Source of the DNA: Maritimibacter sp.
GTDB taxonomy: Bacteria > Pseudomonadota > Alphaproteobacteria > Rhodobacterales > Rhodobacteraceae
Reading direction: 5' to 3'
NCBI GenBank assembly: GCA_017792445.1
Contig: CP051232.1
Coordinates: 310,001 to 374,000 of the forward strand
DNA length: 64,000 bases
Below are positions 7,653 through 16,484 of the stretch, piece after piece. Position 1 is the first letter of the stretch; each line of letters opens with the position of its first letter. A model generated the notes under the pieces. That model searched no databases. It saw nothing but the letters and a program-made list of their open reading frames with translations, and had not been told where the DNA came from. Made by a program: the position numbers and the translations under genes.

Positions 7653-8776
7653 CCCTTCGTGACGTCGTGGCCGTACAGCCAGTCGAACCGGCGCAGCGGC
7701 GCCGAGGGCGCGACGGCGCCGCCGATGCGCAGCGCCGTATGCGCGGCGGTGCGGATCAGCGGGTTTCTCAGGTGGAAATTGCGGGCATTGCCGTTCGCGG
7801 TCTCGATCGCACGGACCACGCGCGGGCGGCGGCGGGCCTGGTACAGCGCCAACGCCTCGTCGGCGGGAAGGGCATTCAGGCAGTCGGCCAGCACCCACGC
7901 ATCTTCCAGCGCCATGTTGGCGCCCTGAGCGAGGAAGGGCAGCGTCGGATGCGCGGCGTCGCCCAGAAGCGCCCAGCTGTCGGAGTGCCACGTGTGGGCC
8001 ACGGGATGCCGGAAAAGGCCCCAGATGTGGGTTTCGCTCACCTTGTCGAGCCAGCCGCGAACCTCGGGCGAGAAACCCGCGAAGGCACGGCGCAGGTTTT
8101 CCGGGTCGTCGGGATGGGACCAGCCCTCGTCGACCCACGCGTGGCGTTCTTCCACCGCCACGATGTTCCGCAGCCCGTTGCCCAGCGGGTAGGTCACAAG
8201 GTGCCGCCCCGGCCCCATGTAGACGCGGGACTCGGGCGGGGCGTCGTCGGCGATGACGGCGCGCCATGCGGCCTGTCCGGTGAAGAAGGCGCTTTCGGGC
8301 CCGTTCAGGGTGGCGCGCATCTGCGAATGCAGGCCCTCGGCGCCGATCCGCAGCATCTCTTCGGACAGAGGGCTGTCGGAAGGGTGAACCTCGGCGCCCA
8401 GCCGGATCTCGACCCCCGCCTCGCGCGCGCCGTGGGCCAGAAGTTCGATCAGGCGGGCGCGGTGGATCAGCACGAAGGGATGCCCGGCGGCGTTGTAGGT
8501 GGCGAGGTCCATCCGCAGCACCGGCGCGCCGCGTCGATGGTCGCACAGTTGAAGCGCGCGGTTCACGACGCCGGAGGCGCGCAACGCATCGCCCAGTCCG
8601 AGCGCATCCAGCACGGCCGAGCCGTTGGGCGAGATCTGAAGCCCGGCTCCGACCTCGCGGATCTCGGGCGCGCGTTCCAGAACGGTGACCTGCGCGCCGC
8701 GCTTCGCGAGCGCGATGGCGGCTGCAAGGCCACCGATGCCGGCGCCGACCACGGTAATCCGCTGTCCGATCAGCAT
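7649..8776 (-). CDS. FAD-dependent monooxygenase, salicylate/3-hydroxybenzoate hydroxylase type
   Basis: A 375-residue class A flavin hydroxylase. The N-terminal fold ITVVGAGIGGLAAAIALAKR is at residues 6-25, and the second FAD motif ALLGDAAHPTLPFLAQGANM is near residue 280. The overall pattern is that of salicylate 1-hydroxylase and 3-hydroxybenzoate 6-hydroxylase. ATG 8776 follows a GGGGAG ribosome site. No ring-cleavage gene is adjacent, so the substrate is open. Its 3' end overlaps the convergent YigZ-family gene. Confidence 0.85.
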   Translation of the reverse strand: MLIGQRITVVGAGIGGLAAAIALAKRGAQVTVLERAPEIREVGAGLQISPNGSAVLDALGLGDALRASGVVNRALQLCDHRRGAPVLRMDLATYNAAGHPFVLIHRARLIELLAHGAREAGVEIRLGAEVHPSDSPLSEEMLRIGAEGLHSQMRATLNGPESAFFTGQAAWRAVIADDAPPESRVYMGPGRHLVTYPLGNGLRNIVAVEERHAWVDEGWSHPDDPENLRRAFAGFSPEVRGWLDKVSETHIWGLFRHPVAHTWHSDSWALLGDAAHPTLPFLAQGANMALEDAWVLADCLNALPADEALALYQARRRPRVVRAIETANGNARNFHLRNPLIRTAAHTALRIGGAVAPSAPLRRFDWLYGHDVTKG

Positions 8777-8815
8777 GATGGGCTCCCCCTTCCCCTGCAA
8801 CGCGGTCCCGAAACG

Positions 8816-8842
8816 AAAAACACCGGGGACCAGCCCCGGTGT
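8816..8842 (-). terminator. Rho-independent terminator of dksA
   Basis: The stem ACACCGGGG/CCCCGGTGT (8820-8828 with 8834-8842) has a 5-nt loop. Read on the minus strand it is followed by a run of T from the AAAAA at 8816-8820. It lies 28 bp past the dksA stop. Confidence 0.85.
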
Positions 8843-8870
8843 CGTTCAGCCTGCGCAGTCGCGCAAGGTA

Positions 8871-9344
8871 TCAATCGTCGCGGTGGACCTTCTCGCGCCG
8901 CTCGTGGCGTTCCTGCGCCTCGAGGCTCATGGTCGCGATCGGGCGGGCATCGAGCCGCTTGAGCGAGATCGGTTCGCCGGTCACTTCGCAATAGCCGTAT
9001 TCGCCGTTCTCAATCCGCCGCAGCGCGGCGTCGATCTTGGCGACCAGCTTGCGCTGGCGGTCGCGGGTGCGAAGCTCCAGGGCCCGGTCGGTTTCTTCGC
9101 TGGCCCGGTCTGCAATGTCCGGGACAGAGCGGGCGCTGTCCTGCAGCCCCTCAATCGTGTTCTTGCTGTCACCCATCAGGTCTGCTTTCCAGGTGTGCAG
9201 CTTTCTTCTGAAATACTCGAGCTGACGCTCGTTCATGAAAGGTTCGTCTTCGGCTGGCGTATAATCGTCCGACAGAAAGGTCTCGGCCTTCATTCCCGTT
9301 TTCCCTGCTTGGCCGGACAGGTCGATGTCGCGCTTCATCGGCAT
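8871..9344 (-). CDS. dksA: RNA polymerase-binding transcription factor DksA
   Basis: About 157 residues. DksA binds the secondary channel of RNA polymerase and works with ppGpp in the stringent response. Seen here: the coiled-coil region FRRKLHTWKADLMGDSKNTI, then DIADRASEETDRALELRTRD with the acidic tip residues, and a zinc-finger region GEYGYCEVTGEPISLKRLDA. Only one Cys of the usual four-Cys finger is present, so this is a low-cysteine, oxidant-insensitive type. ATG 9344 follows a strong AAGGAGGG at 6-nt spacing; ATG 9293 (MKAETFLSD) is where many relatives start. Confidence 0.88.
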   Translation of the reverse strand: MPMKRDIDLSGQAGKTGMKAETFLSDDYTPAEDEPFMNERQLEYFRRKLHTWKADLMGDSKNTIEGLQDSARSVPDIADRASEETDRALELRTRDRQRKLVAKIDAALRRIENGEYGYCEVTGEPISLKRLDARPIATMSLEAQERHERREKVHRDD

Positions 9345-9350
9345 CCGGCA

Positions 9351-9358
9351 CCCTCCTT
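9351..9358 (-). promoter_or_regulatory. Shine-Dalgarno deciding the dksA start
   Basis: AAGGAGGG on the minus strand, 6 nt before ATG 9344. Nothing comparable precedes the downstream ATG at 9293, which favours the 17-residue longer N-terminus. Confidence 0.6.
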
Positions 9359-9477
9359 GTGGGGTCCGTCTATAGCATGGCGCGGGGGATGTCACGCAAG
9401 AATGCGCCCGCTTGCACGAACCGTTGCCGACAGGTAAGGAAACGTGAACAACCGGCTTCAGCGGATTGAAATCCGAT

Positions 9478-10317
9478 ATGAAATTCACGGGCACCGAGTC
9501 TTACGTAGCGACAGCCGACCTTACGGTTGCGGTCAATGCGGCGGTCACGCTGGAGCGTCCGCTGCTGGTCAAGGGCGAGCCCGGAACCGGCAAGACAGAG
9601 CTAGCCCGGCAGGTGGCCGCGTCGCTGGGTCTGCCGATCATCGAATGGCACATCAAATCGACGACCCGCGCACAGCAGGGCCTGTACGAGTACGACGCCG
9701 TTTCCCGCTTGCGTGACAGCCAGTTGGGCGATGAACGCGTGAACGATGTGGGTAATTACATTCGCCGCGGAAAACTTTGGGACGCCTTCGTTTCAGAGGG
9801 CCGCTGCGTGCTGCTGATCGACGAGATCGACAAGGCCGACATCGAGTTTCCGAACGACCTGCTGCAGGAACTCGACCGGATGGAGTTCCACGTCTACGAG
9901 ACCGGCGAGACCGTGCGTGCGCAGCAACGTCCGATCGTGATCATCACCTCGAACAACGAGAAGGAACTGCCCGACGCCTTCCTGCGGCGCTGTTTCTTCC
10001 ACTACATCCGTTTCCCCGATCTGGAAACGATGCGCCAGATTGTCGATGTCCATTTTCCAAATATCAAGGAATCGCTTCTGACCGCGGCTCTGACCCGATT
10101 CTATGAGATTCGCGATATGTCGGGGCTGAAGAAGAAGCCGTCGACCTCGGAAGTGCTGGACTGGCTGAAGCTGCTGTTGGCCGAAGACCTTACCGCCGAG
10201 GACCTGCGCGCCTCTGGCAAGGACGCCCTGCCCCGGCTGCACGGGGCGCTGCTGAAGAACGAACAGGACGTCCATCTGTTCGAACGGCTGGCCTTCATGG
10301 CGCGCGGCGGACGCTGA
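9478..10317 (+). CDS. MoxR-family AAA+ ATPase
   Basis: A 279-residue ATPase. Walker A GEPGTGKT is at residues 33-40, Walker B VLLIDEIDKAD at about 111-121, and the sensor region ITSNNEKELPDAFLRRCFFH follows. MoxR ATPases act as chaperones that load cofactors or assemble complexes together with a von Willebrand factor A partner. The likely partner is the CoxE-like VWA gene at 12445, three genes downstream. Start ATG 9478 (MKFTGTES) matches relatives. The gene is divergent from dksA. Confidence 0.88.
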   Translation: MKFTGTESYVATADLTVAVNAAVTLERPLLVKGEPGTGKTELARQVAASLGLPIIEWHIKSTTRAQQGLYEYDAVSRLRDSQLGDERVNDVGNYIRRGKLWDAFVSEGRCVLLIDEIDKADIEFPNDLLQELDRMEFHVYETGETVRAQQRPIVIITSNNEKELPDAFLRRCFFHYIRFPDLETMRQIVDVHFPNIKESLLTAALTRFYEIRDMSGLKKKPSTSEVLDWLKLLLAEDLTAEDLRASGKDALPRLHGALLKNEQDVHLFERLAFMARGGR

Positions 10318-10441
10318 AGCGCCTCTCAATTACGCCGCCCGCGCCCTATTGCCGCCGCAGCGTCACATTGAATTGACGTGGTTTGACAAGCTATGAGTGC
10401 AAGGGTTGCGCGCATGTCGCGTTGCCCGGAGGCAAGTAAAA

Positions 10442-10894
10442 ATGACGACCAACCGCCCCGTGATCCGTCCTGTCGAGGCAGGAGATCGCGAGGAATGGCA
10501 AAGGCTGTGGACAGCCTACCTGACATTCTACCAAAGCAGCGTCCCGGCCGAGGTCTACGACACGTCTTTCGCGCGTCTATTGGGCAACGATCCGCACGAT
10601 TTCCATGGTCTGCTCGCCGTGGTTGATGGCAAGCCGTGCGGGCTGGTGCACTATCTTTACCACCGTCACATGTGGAAAACCGAGAACGTGTGCTACCTGC
10701 AGGACCTTTACGCCGACCCCGACGTGCGCGGGCGCGGCATAGGACGGGCGCTGATCGAAGCGGTCTATGCCGCCGCCGACGCGGCCGGGTCGCCGACGGT
10801 CTACTGGCTGACGCAGGAGTTCAACGCCGAGGCGCGGCAGCTATACGACCGCATCGGCACGCTCACGCCATTCATCAAGTACAACAGGGCTTAG
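10442..10894 (+). CDS. GNAT-family N-acetyltransferase
   Basis: A 150-residue protein. The acetyl-CoA binding loop is seen as LYADPDVRGRGIGRALIEAV, followed by VYWLTQEFNAEARQLYDRIG. It transfers an acetyl group from acetyl-CoA to an unknown amine. ATG 10442 begins MTTNRPVIRPVEAGD. It lies between the MoxR ATPase and the DUF2927 lipoprotein, 4 bp from the latter, so co-transcription is likely even if the chemistry is unrelated. Confidence 0.85.
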   Translation: MTTNRPVIRPVEAGDREEWQRLWTAYLTFYQSSVPAEVYDTSFARLLGNDPHDFHGLLAVVDGKPCGLVHYLYHRHMWKTENVCYLQDLYADPDVRGRGIGRALIEAVYAAADAAGSPTVYWLTQEFNAEARQLYDRIGTLTPFIKYNRA

Positions 10895-10898
10895 GCCA

Positions 10899-12275
10899 AT
10901 GCGTATTCTCCTTCTGATTTTGGCCACCCTTTCGCTTGCCGCCTGTGGTGCGCCGCCGCCGCCGGATACTCCGACGCGCCGGATCACGCTTCCCACGACC
11001 GAACCCCTGCCGCCGATGAAGACCTTCGCCGTGCCGCAGGTCAGCCCGCCGGGCCGGTCCAACGCGTCGATCGCCCGCGATTTCCTTGACCTGTCCTTCG
11101 CGCTGGAAAGCGGGCGGCAACTGCCGGTTCTGACCCGGTTCGAAGGCCCGATCTCGGTCCGCGTCACGGGCCGCGCGCCCGCCAGCGTCGGGCCCGACCT
11201 TGCACGCCTGCTGAGCCGACTGCGCCGCGAGGCCGGAATCTCTATCACGCAGGTCGCACCGGATCAGGATGCGTCGATCACCATCGAGGTGATGGCCCGC
11301 AGCGAGTTGCAGAAATACGTGCCACAGGCCGCCTGCTTCGTGGTGCCGCGACTGTCCAGCTGGGCCGAGTTCAAGCGCCTGCGCCGCACCGACGCCGTCG
11401 ACTGGACCACCCTTCAGACCCGCGAGCGCATGTCGATCTTCCTGCCCGGCGACGTCAGCCCGCAAGAGGCGCGCGACTGTCTGCACGAGGAACTGGCGCA
11501 GGCTCTGGGCCCGCTCAATGACCTGTACCGGCTGGGCGACAGCGTCTTCAACGACGACAACTTCCACACCGTGCTGACCGGCTTCGACATGCTGATCCTG
11601 CGCGCCTATTACCATCCTTCGCTGCAATCCGGGATGACCCGCGAGCAGGTGGCGGCGCGGCTGCCGGCGATCCTTGCCCAGCTGAACCCGCGGGGTCAGC
11701 AGGTCGCGGACGCCCTGCCCTCGCGCACGCCCCGCGCGTGGATCGACGCCATCGAAGAGGCGCTTGGCCCCCGCACCAGCGACATGCGCCGTCAGGCCGC
11801 CGCCAAGCGGGCGGTGAACATCGCCCGCGAGCAGGGCTGGACCGACAACCGCATGGCGTTTTCGCTCTTCGCGCTGGGTCGTCTTGCCCTGTCGGGAGAG
11901 GCCGACATCGCGCTGGCCTCGTTCCTGCAGGCGGGCGTGCTGTACAAGTCCAAACCCGAGACGCAGCTTCAGGCGGCCCATGTGGCGATGCAACTGGCCG
12001 CCTTCGCGTTAAGTTCGGGTCAGGCGGACACCGCGATCCAGATGGTCGACGAAAGCATCGGCGTTGTGGCGCAGGCCGAAAACGCCGCCTTGCTGTCGAC
12101 GCTTCTGATGATCAAGGCCGAAGCGCTAGAGGTGCAGGGTCGTGTCGTCGAGGCAAAGGCGGTACGTCGTGACAGTCTTGGCTGGGCGCGATATGGGTTC
12201 GGCTCGGACGAGTCCGTCCGGGCGCGGCTTTCGGAAATCGCTGCGCTGAGTTCACGGGTGAAAGCAGCAGGTTAG
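10899..12275 (+). CDS. DUF2927 domain lipoprotein
   Basis: A 458-residue envelope lipoprotein. The signal peptide MRILLLILATLSLAAC carries lipobox LAAC, with the modified Cys at residue 16. A Pro-rich linker follows, then a DUF2927 region (ARDFLDLSFALESGRQLPVL, then DCLHEELAQALGPLNDLYRL and DNFHTVLTGFDMLILRAYYH). The pattern DxxHEExxQxLG near residue 200 resembles metalloprotease-like DUF2927 motifs. The last 180 residues are helical and tetratricopeptide-like. Function is unknown; its place between a MoxR ATPase and a VWA protein suggests a client or partner. Confidence 0.75.
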   Translation: MRILLLILATLSLAACGAPPPPDTPTRRITLPTTEPLPPMKTFAVPQVSPPGRSNASIARDFLDLSFALESGRQLPVLTRFEGPISVRVTGRAPASVGPDLARLLSRLRREAGISITQVAPDQDASITIEVMARSELQKYVPQAACFVVPRLSSWAEFKRLRRTDAVDWTTLQTRERMSIFLPGDVSPQEARDCLHEELAQALGPLNDLYRLGDSVFNDDNFHTVLTGFDMLILRAYYHPSLQSGMTREQVAARLPAILAQLNPRGQQVADALPSRTPRAWIDAIEEALGPRTSDMRRQAAAKRAVNIAREQGWTDNRMAFSLFALGRLALSGEADIALASFLQAGVLYKSKPETQLQAAHVAMQLAAFALSSGQADTAIQMVDESIGVVAQAENAALLSTLLMIKAEALEVQGRVVEAKAVRRDSLGWARYGFGSDESVRARLSEIAALSSRVKAAG

Positions 12276-12277
12276 TC

Positions 12278-12445
12278 ATGATCGTTCTTGCAAGCGCGGT
12301 GTTCGGGGTATTGCTTGGTATTCTCACGGCGCGGAAGAACGGCGGCAACAAGAAGGACATGGCGCAGTACGCGGCGGGCTTCGGCATCGCCATGACACTC
12401 GTCGGCGTCGTGATCACCATCATTGTCGCGCGCACCGTGAGCTGA
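12278..12445 (+). CDS. 55-residue two-helix membrane protein
   Basis: Short ORF with the ATG three bases after the DUF2927 stop and a TGA that overlaps the ATG of the VWA gene (12443-12447, TGATG). It reads as a first hydrophobic helix IVLASAVFGVLLGIL, a basic loop RKNGGNKKD, and a second helix FGIAMTLVGVVITIIVA. The tight packing on both sides and the normal membrane-protein pattern make it a real gene. No known family is recognised; perhaps a membrane anchor for the MoxR/VWA machinery. Confidence 0.65.
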   Translation: MIVLASAVFGVLLGILTARKNGGNKKDMAQYAAGFGIAMTLVGVVITIIVARTVS

Positions 12446-13632
12446 TGTTCCTGCCCTTCTTCGACAGGCTGAGAACCGCGGGCGTGCCCGTCAGCCTGCG
12501 GGAATACCTGGCCTTCCTCGAAGGGATGCAGGCCGGGCTGGTCACCTACGACATCGAAGGTTTCTACTATCTCGCCCGCGCCGCGATGGTGAAGGACGAG
12601 CGCAATCTCGACCGGTTCGACCGTGCCTTCGCCGCCGCGTTCGAGGGGCTGGACTCGATCACGATCGAGGCGATGGTCGAGGCCATGGACCTGCCCGAAG
12701 ACTGGCTCCGCAAGATGGCCGAAAAGCATCTCTCGCCCGAGGAGCGCGCCGAAATCGAGGCGCTTGGCGGGTTCGAAAAGCTGATGGAGACGCTGAAGGA
12801 ACGGCTGGCCGAACAGGAAGGCCGGCATCAGGGGGGCTCGAAGTGGATCGGCACCGCCGGGACCTCGCCATTCGGCGCGCAGGGATACAATCCGGAAGGC
12901 GTTCGGATCGGGCAGGAAAAGGGCCGTCACGGCCGCGCGGTCAAGGTGTGGGACAAGCGCGAGTTCCGTGACTTCGACGATCAGGTCGAGATCGGCACCC
13001 GGAACATCAAGGTCGCCCTGAAGCGCTTGCGCAAATGGGCGCGCGACGGGGCCGCGGAAGAGCTGGACCTGAACGGCACGATCCGCGCCACCGCCGAGCA
13101 TGGCTATCTCGACGTGAAGACCCGCCCCGAGCGGCGCAACGCGGTGAAGGTGCTGCTGTTTCTTGACGTCGGCGGGTCAATGGACCCGCATGTGAAGGTG
13201 GTCGAGGAACTGTTCAGCGCGGCGCGGGCCGAGTTCAAGCACCTCGAGCATTTCTACTTCCACAACTGCCTGTACGAGGGCGTCTGGCGCGACAACCGCC
13301 GCCGCTGGAACGCGCAGACACCGACGCAGGACGTGCTGAATACCTACGGCTCGGACTACAAGTGCATCTTCGTCGGGGACGCCAGCATGTCGCCCTACGA
13401 GATCCTGCATCCCGGTGGCGCGAACGAACACTGGAACCCCGAGGCCGGAAGCGTCTGGCTGGACCGCGCGCTGGCTCAATGGCCGTCGCTGCTGTGGATC
13501 AACCCGGTGCGCGAAACGCACTGGGACTACACCCAGTCGATCCGCATCATCCAGCAGATCCTTGGCGCCGAACGCATGGTGCCGATGACGCTGGAAGGAA
13601 TCGAGCGCGGGATGAAGGCGCTGGGCCGCTAG
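12445..13632 (+). CDS. VWA domain protein, CoxE-like
   Basis: A 395-residue protein. The N-terminal helical part (MFLPFFDRLRTAGVPVSLRE) is typical of CoxE-like proteins. The von Willebrand A domain carries the metal-ion site motif FLDVGGSMDP (DxGxS) near residues 238-247, then GDASMSPYEI, with the Asp of the third metal-binding loop. These proteins pair with MoxR ATPases to insert or activate metal cofactors in target enzymes. The MoxR gene lies 2.1 kb upstream on the same strand. The target enzyme is not obvious in the window. Confidence 0.85.
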   Translation: MFLPFFDRLRTAGVPVSLREYLAFLEGMQAGLVTYDIEGFYYLARAAMVKDERNLDRFDRAFAAAFEGLDSITIEAMVEAMDLPEDWLRKMAEKHLSPEERAEIEALGGFEKLMETLKERLAEQEGRHQGGSKWIGTAGTSPFGAQGYNPEGVRIGQEKGRHGRAVKVWDKREFRDFDDQVEIGTRNIKVALKRLRKWARDGAAEELDLNGTIRATAEHGYLDVKTRPERRNAVKVLLFLDVGGSMDPHVKVVEELFSAARAEFKHLEHFYFHNCLYEGVWRDNRRRWNAQTPTQDVLNTYGSDYKCIFVGDASMSPYEILHPGGANEHWNPEAGSVWLDRALAQWPSLLWINPVRETHWDYTQSIRIIQQILGAERMVPMTLEGIERGMKALGR

Positions 13633-13692
13633 CCCACTCGCCGCGACGTCTGCGCACTTGCGTGCACCTGACTTCCCGAGTCATCTGGACCC

Positions 13693-14073
13693 ATGGCCGA
13701 CCACCCCTCTCTGATGCGCCGCCTAGCGTCTGCGCTGCGCCGCCACCCGGTGCTGTTTCCAGCCTTCGGACTGGCGCTTGCGGTGTTCCTTGTCTTCGCC
13801 GTCCGTTCCACCATGTTCGCCGTCTACTGGGCCGATCCGGCGCATCGCGACCAACAGATCGAGGGCTGGATGACCCCGGCCTATGTCTCGCATTCGTGGC
13901 ACGTCCCGCGCGAGGTGATGGAGGCCGCCATCGGCAGCGACGGACCGAAGCTGAAAGGTGGAAAGCCGACGCTGGACCGCATCGCGCGCGAAGAGGGCGT
14001 GCCGACCGCCGACCTGATCGCCCGGATCGAGACGGCCATCGCCACCCACCGCGACACGGCCCCGTCCGAATGA
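13693..14073 (+). CDS. Single-pass membrane protein of unknown function
   Basis: A 126-residue protein. One membrane segment (VLFPAFGLALAVFLVFAVRS, about residues 20-39) is preceded by basic residues (RRLASALRRH), so the C-terminal 85 residues should face the periplasm. That part contains WMTPAYVSHSWHVPREVMEA and a helical end. The TGA overlaps the ATG of the DedA gene (ATGA, 14070-14073), so the two are coupled. The WxxPxYVxHSWxxPxExV segment is conserved-looking, but I cannot attach a function. Confidence 0.65.
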   Translation: MADHPSLMRRLASALRRHPVLFPAFGLALAVFLVFAVRSTMFAVYWADPAHRDQQIEGWMTPAYVSHSWHVPREVMEAAIGSDGPKLKGGKPTLDRIAREEGVPTADLIARIETAIATHRDTAPSE

Positions 14074-14675
14074 TCGAGACGATCCTTGCGGCTGTGCCGG
14101 TCTACGGCCTGTGGATCGTGACGCTGGCCACGTTTCTCAGCTGCCTCGCGATGCCGATCCCCTCATCGCTGGTCATGCTGACCGCAGGCGCTTTCGTGGC
14201 GGCGGGGGACCTGTCGCTTGTGTGGGTCGTCGTGCTTGCGTGGGTCGGCGCCGTGCTGGGCGATCAGGCCGGGTTCCTGCTGGGACGGGGCGGCGGGCGG
14301 CTGGGAGAACGGCTGACCCGAAGCGGCAAGGCCGCCGAGCTGATGGAACGCGCGCACGCCTTCTCGGAACGGCACGGCGGTCCGGGGGTGTTCTTCAGCC
14401 GCTGGCTCGTGTCGCCGCTGGGCCCCTACATGAACCTTGTATCCGGCGCGGCCCGGATGCGTTGGCTGCGCTTCGCCTTGTGGGGCGCGGCGGGCGAGGC
14501 GGTGTGGGTCGCGATCTATGTCGGGCTTGGCTATTCGTTCTCGGACAGCATCACGGCGGTGGCGCAGGTGGCGGGCAACTTCTCTGGCGCGCTGGCTGCC
14601 GGGGCCGTCGCCATCGGGCTGGGTCTGTGGCTGCGTGCCGCGCTGCGGCGTGACAGGCGCTTGCCCAAGGACTGA
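14070..14675 (+). CDS. DedA-family membrane protein (SNARE-associated/VTT domain)
   Basis: A 201-residue integral membrane protein. The DedA signature is seen as a Glu-less but Pro-rich reentrant region CLAMPIPSSLVMLTAGAFVA, then GAVLGDQAGFLLGRGGG, an Arg-containing FFSRWLVSPLGPYMNLVSGA and a C-terminal helix pair. DedA proteins help recycle undecaprenyl phosphate or move lipids across the inner membrane. It is translationally coupled to the upstream single-pass protein. Confidence 0.82.
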   Translation: MIETILAAVPVYGLWIVTLATFLSCLAMPIPSSLVMLTAGAFVAAGDLSLVWVVVLAWVGAVLGDQAGFLLGRGGGRLGERLTRSGKAAELMERAHAFSERHGGPGVFFSRWLVSPLGPYMNLVSGAARMRWLRFALWGAAGEAVWVAIYVGLGYSFSDSITAVAQVAGNFSGALAAGAVAIGLGLWLRAALRRDRRLPKD

Positions 14676-14696
14676 TCCGCGCGCCATGATCCGCGC

Positions 14697-15860
14697 ATGA
14701 GCACCGCACCCGTCTTCGAGATCGACCTCGCCGCCTTCACCCAAGACCCCTACCCCGCGCTTGCCGAGATGCGCGACGGCGGACCGCTGTGGCACGTGCC
14801 ACAGCTTGGCGCGACGCTTTTTGTTCGCCGCGACGACATCTTCACGCAGGAAAAACGGATCGATGTGTTCTCCAGCCACCAGCCGGGCGGTCTGATGACC
14901 GAACTGATGGGCGAGAACATGATGCGCAAGGACGGCGACGCGCACGCTGCCGAGCGCCGCGCCACCTTTCCCGCCTTCTCGCCCCGCACCGTCCGCGACA
15001 GCTGGACCGCCGAATTCCGCGCGCAGACCCAGCGGGTGCTGGACGCGCTGGCGCCGCTGGGGTCCGCCGATCTCGTGGCCGACTACGCGATGCCGGTGTC
15101 GGCCGAGGCGCTTAAGGTGATCACCGGGCTCACCAACATGGACTGGCGTGAGATGGACCGCGTGAGCCAGGGAATGATGGACGGCATCGCCAACTACGCG
15201 GGCGACCCGGAGGTCGAGGCGCGCTGCCACGATTGCACCGCTTCTATCGACGCCCATATCGACGCGCGGGTCGAGGCGCTGAGGGCCGCGCCGGACAAGT
15301 CGCTGCTGTCGGTTCAGCTTGAGGCCGGACTGCCGATGGACAGCGTCCGCGCCAATGTGAAGCTGGCGATCTCCGGCGGGCAGAACGAACCGCGCGATGC
15401 CATCGCCGGGGCCGCTTGGGCGCTTCTCACCCATCCAGAGCAACTGGCGATGGTCCTTAACGGAGAGGCGTCGTGGCGCGACGCGTTCGAGGAATACGCC
15501 CGCTGGATCTCTCCCATCGGGATGTCGCCGCGCCGGGTGGCGCAGAAGGACGAGGTCCATGGGGTGCGGTTCGAGCCGGAAGAACGGGTGTTCTTCATGT
15601 TCGGATCGGGCAACCGCGACGCGCAGGTGTTCCCGGAACCCGACCGGTTTGACATCACCCGCGATACCGGCCCGTCGCTTGCCTTCGGTGCGGGCCCGCA
15701 TTTCTGCGCGGGCGCCGCCGCAAGCCGGGCGCTGATCACCGAGGTCGCTCTGCCGATGCTGTTCGACCGCCTGCCCGGCCTTCGGATCACCGGCGAGGTG
15801 CCCTTTGCTGGCTGGGCCTTCCGCGGCCCGCTGAAACTGCCGGTGGGGTGGCCGGTCTGA
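14697..15860 (+). CDS. Cytochrome P450
   Basis: A 387-residue soluble bacterial P450. The heme-ligand motif FGAGPHFCAG has its Cys at about residue 337, and the K-helix ExxR is EYAR in FEEYARWISPIG. The I-helix reads KLAISGGQNEPRDAIAGAAW: the usual acid-alcohol pair ([AG]Gx[DE]T) is replaced by Gln-Asn-Glu-Pro, so normal dioxygen activation may not apply. No ferredoxin gene is adjacent. Substrate is unknown. The 3' end overlaps the next gene by 13 bp. Confidence 0.9.
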   Translation: MSTAPVFEIDLAAFTQDPYPALAEMRDGGPLWHVPQLGATLFVRRDDIFTQEKRIDVFSSHQPGGLMTELMGENMMRKDGDAHAAERRATFPAFSPRTVRDSWTAEFRAQTQRVLDALAPLGSADLVADYAMPVSAEALKVITGLTNMDWREMDRVSQGMMDGIANYAGDPEVEARCHDCTASIDAHIDARVEALRAAPDKSLLSVQLEAGLPMDSVRANVKLAISGGQNEPRDAIAGAAWALLTHPEQLAMVLNGEASWRDAFEEYARWISPIGMSPRRVAQKDEVHGVRFEPEERVFFMFGSGNRDAQVFPEPDRFDITRDTGPSLAFGAGPHFCAGAAASRALITEVALPMLFDRLPGLRITGEVPFAGWAFRGPLKLPVGWPV

Positions 15861-16438
15861 CCCCGCGCCTCGACATCCGGGCGCTGACCCCGGCGCGATG
15901 GGCGGACTTCGAGACCGTCCTCGGGCGCAGCGGGCAAAGCGGGTGCTGGTGCATGTACTGGATCACCGATGGCTCTGCCGCGTTCCGTGACGGCTCGAAG
16001 GGCGGCGCCGGGGCGGCGAACCGCGGCGCGTTTCACAACATCGTCGACAATGGCCCACCGCCGGGTCTTCTGGGCTATGTCGGCGACGAACCTGTCGGCT
16101 GGGTGCGTATCCTGCCGCGCAATTCCCTACCCGGCTTGTCCCGCTCGCGCCTGTTCTCGACGGACCTGCCGACAGACGGCGTCTGGTCGATCTCGTGCTT
16201 CGTCATCCGCGCGAAGTGGCGTCGGCAAGGGCTGACCGAGCAGCTTGCCCGCGCCGCCGTCCGCCATGCCCGCGAAAACGGCGCGCGCGCGGTCGAAGCC
16301 TATCCGACCGACACCGAGGCCCGGAAATCCACCAGTGCCGTCTACCTTGGGCTCGCCTCGACCTTCCGGCGGCTGGGCTTCGAGGAGGTGCAGCGCAAGG
16401 CGCCCGAGAAGCCGATGATGCGGCTGTTCCTGACGTGA
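15848..16438 (+). CDS. GNAT-family N-acetyltransferase
   Basis: A 196-residue protein starting with GTG inside the P450 3' end. The N-terminus has the family-typical CWCMYWITDG, and the acetyl-CoA site is SCFVIRAKWRRQGLTEQLAR, followed by ARAVEAYPTDTEARKSTSAV. A later start is possible, but the CWCMYW motif must be kept. Substrate is unknown. The overlap suggests co-transcription with the P450 gene. Confidence 0.8.
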   Translation: MAGLTPRLDIRALTPARWADFETVLGRSGQSGCWCMYWITDGSAAFRDGSKGGAGAANRGAFHNIVDNGPPPGLLGYVGDEPVGWVRILPRNSLPGLSRSRLFSTDLPTDGVWSISCFVIRAKWRRQGLTEQLARAAVRHARENGARAVEAYPTDTEARKSTSAVYLGLASTFRRLGFEEVQRKAPEKPMMRLFLT

Positions 16439-16484
16439 TCGCAGCCTGCTTGCCCCCGCCCCGCGCCACGCCCATATTCCGCCC

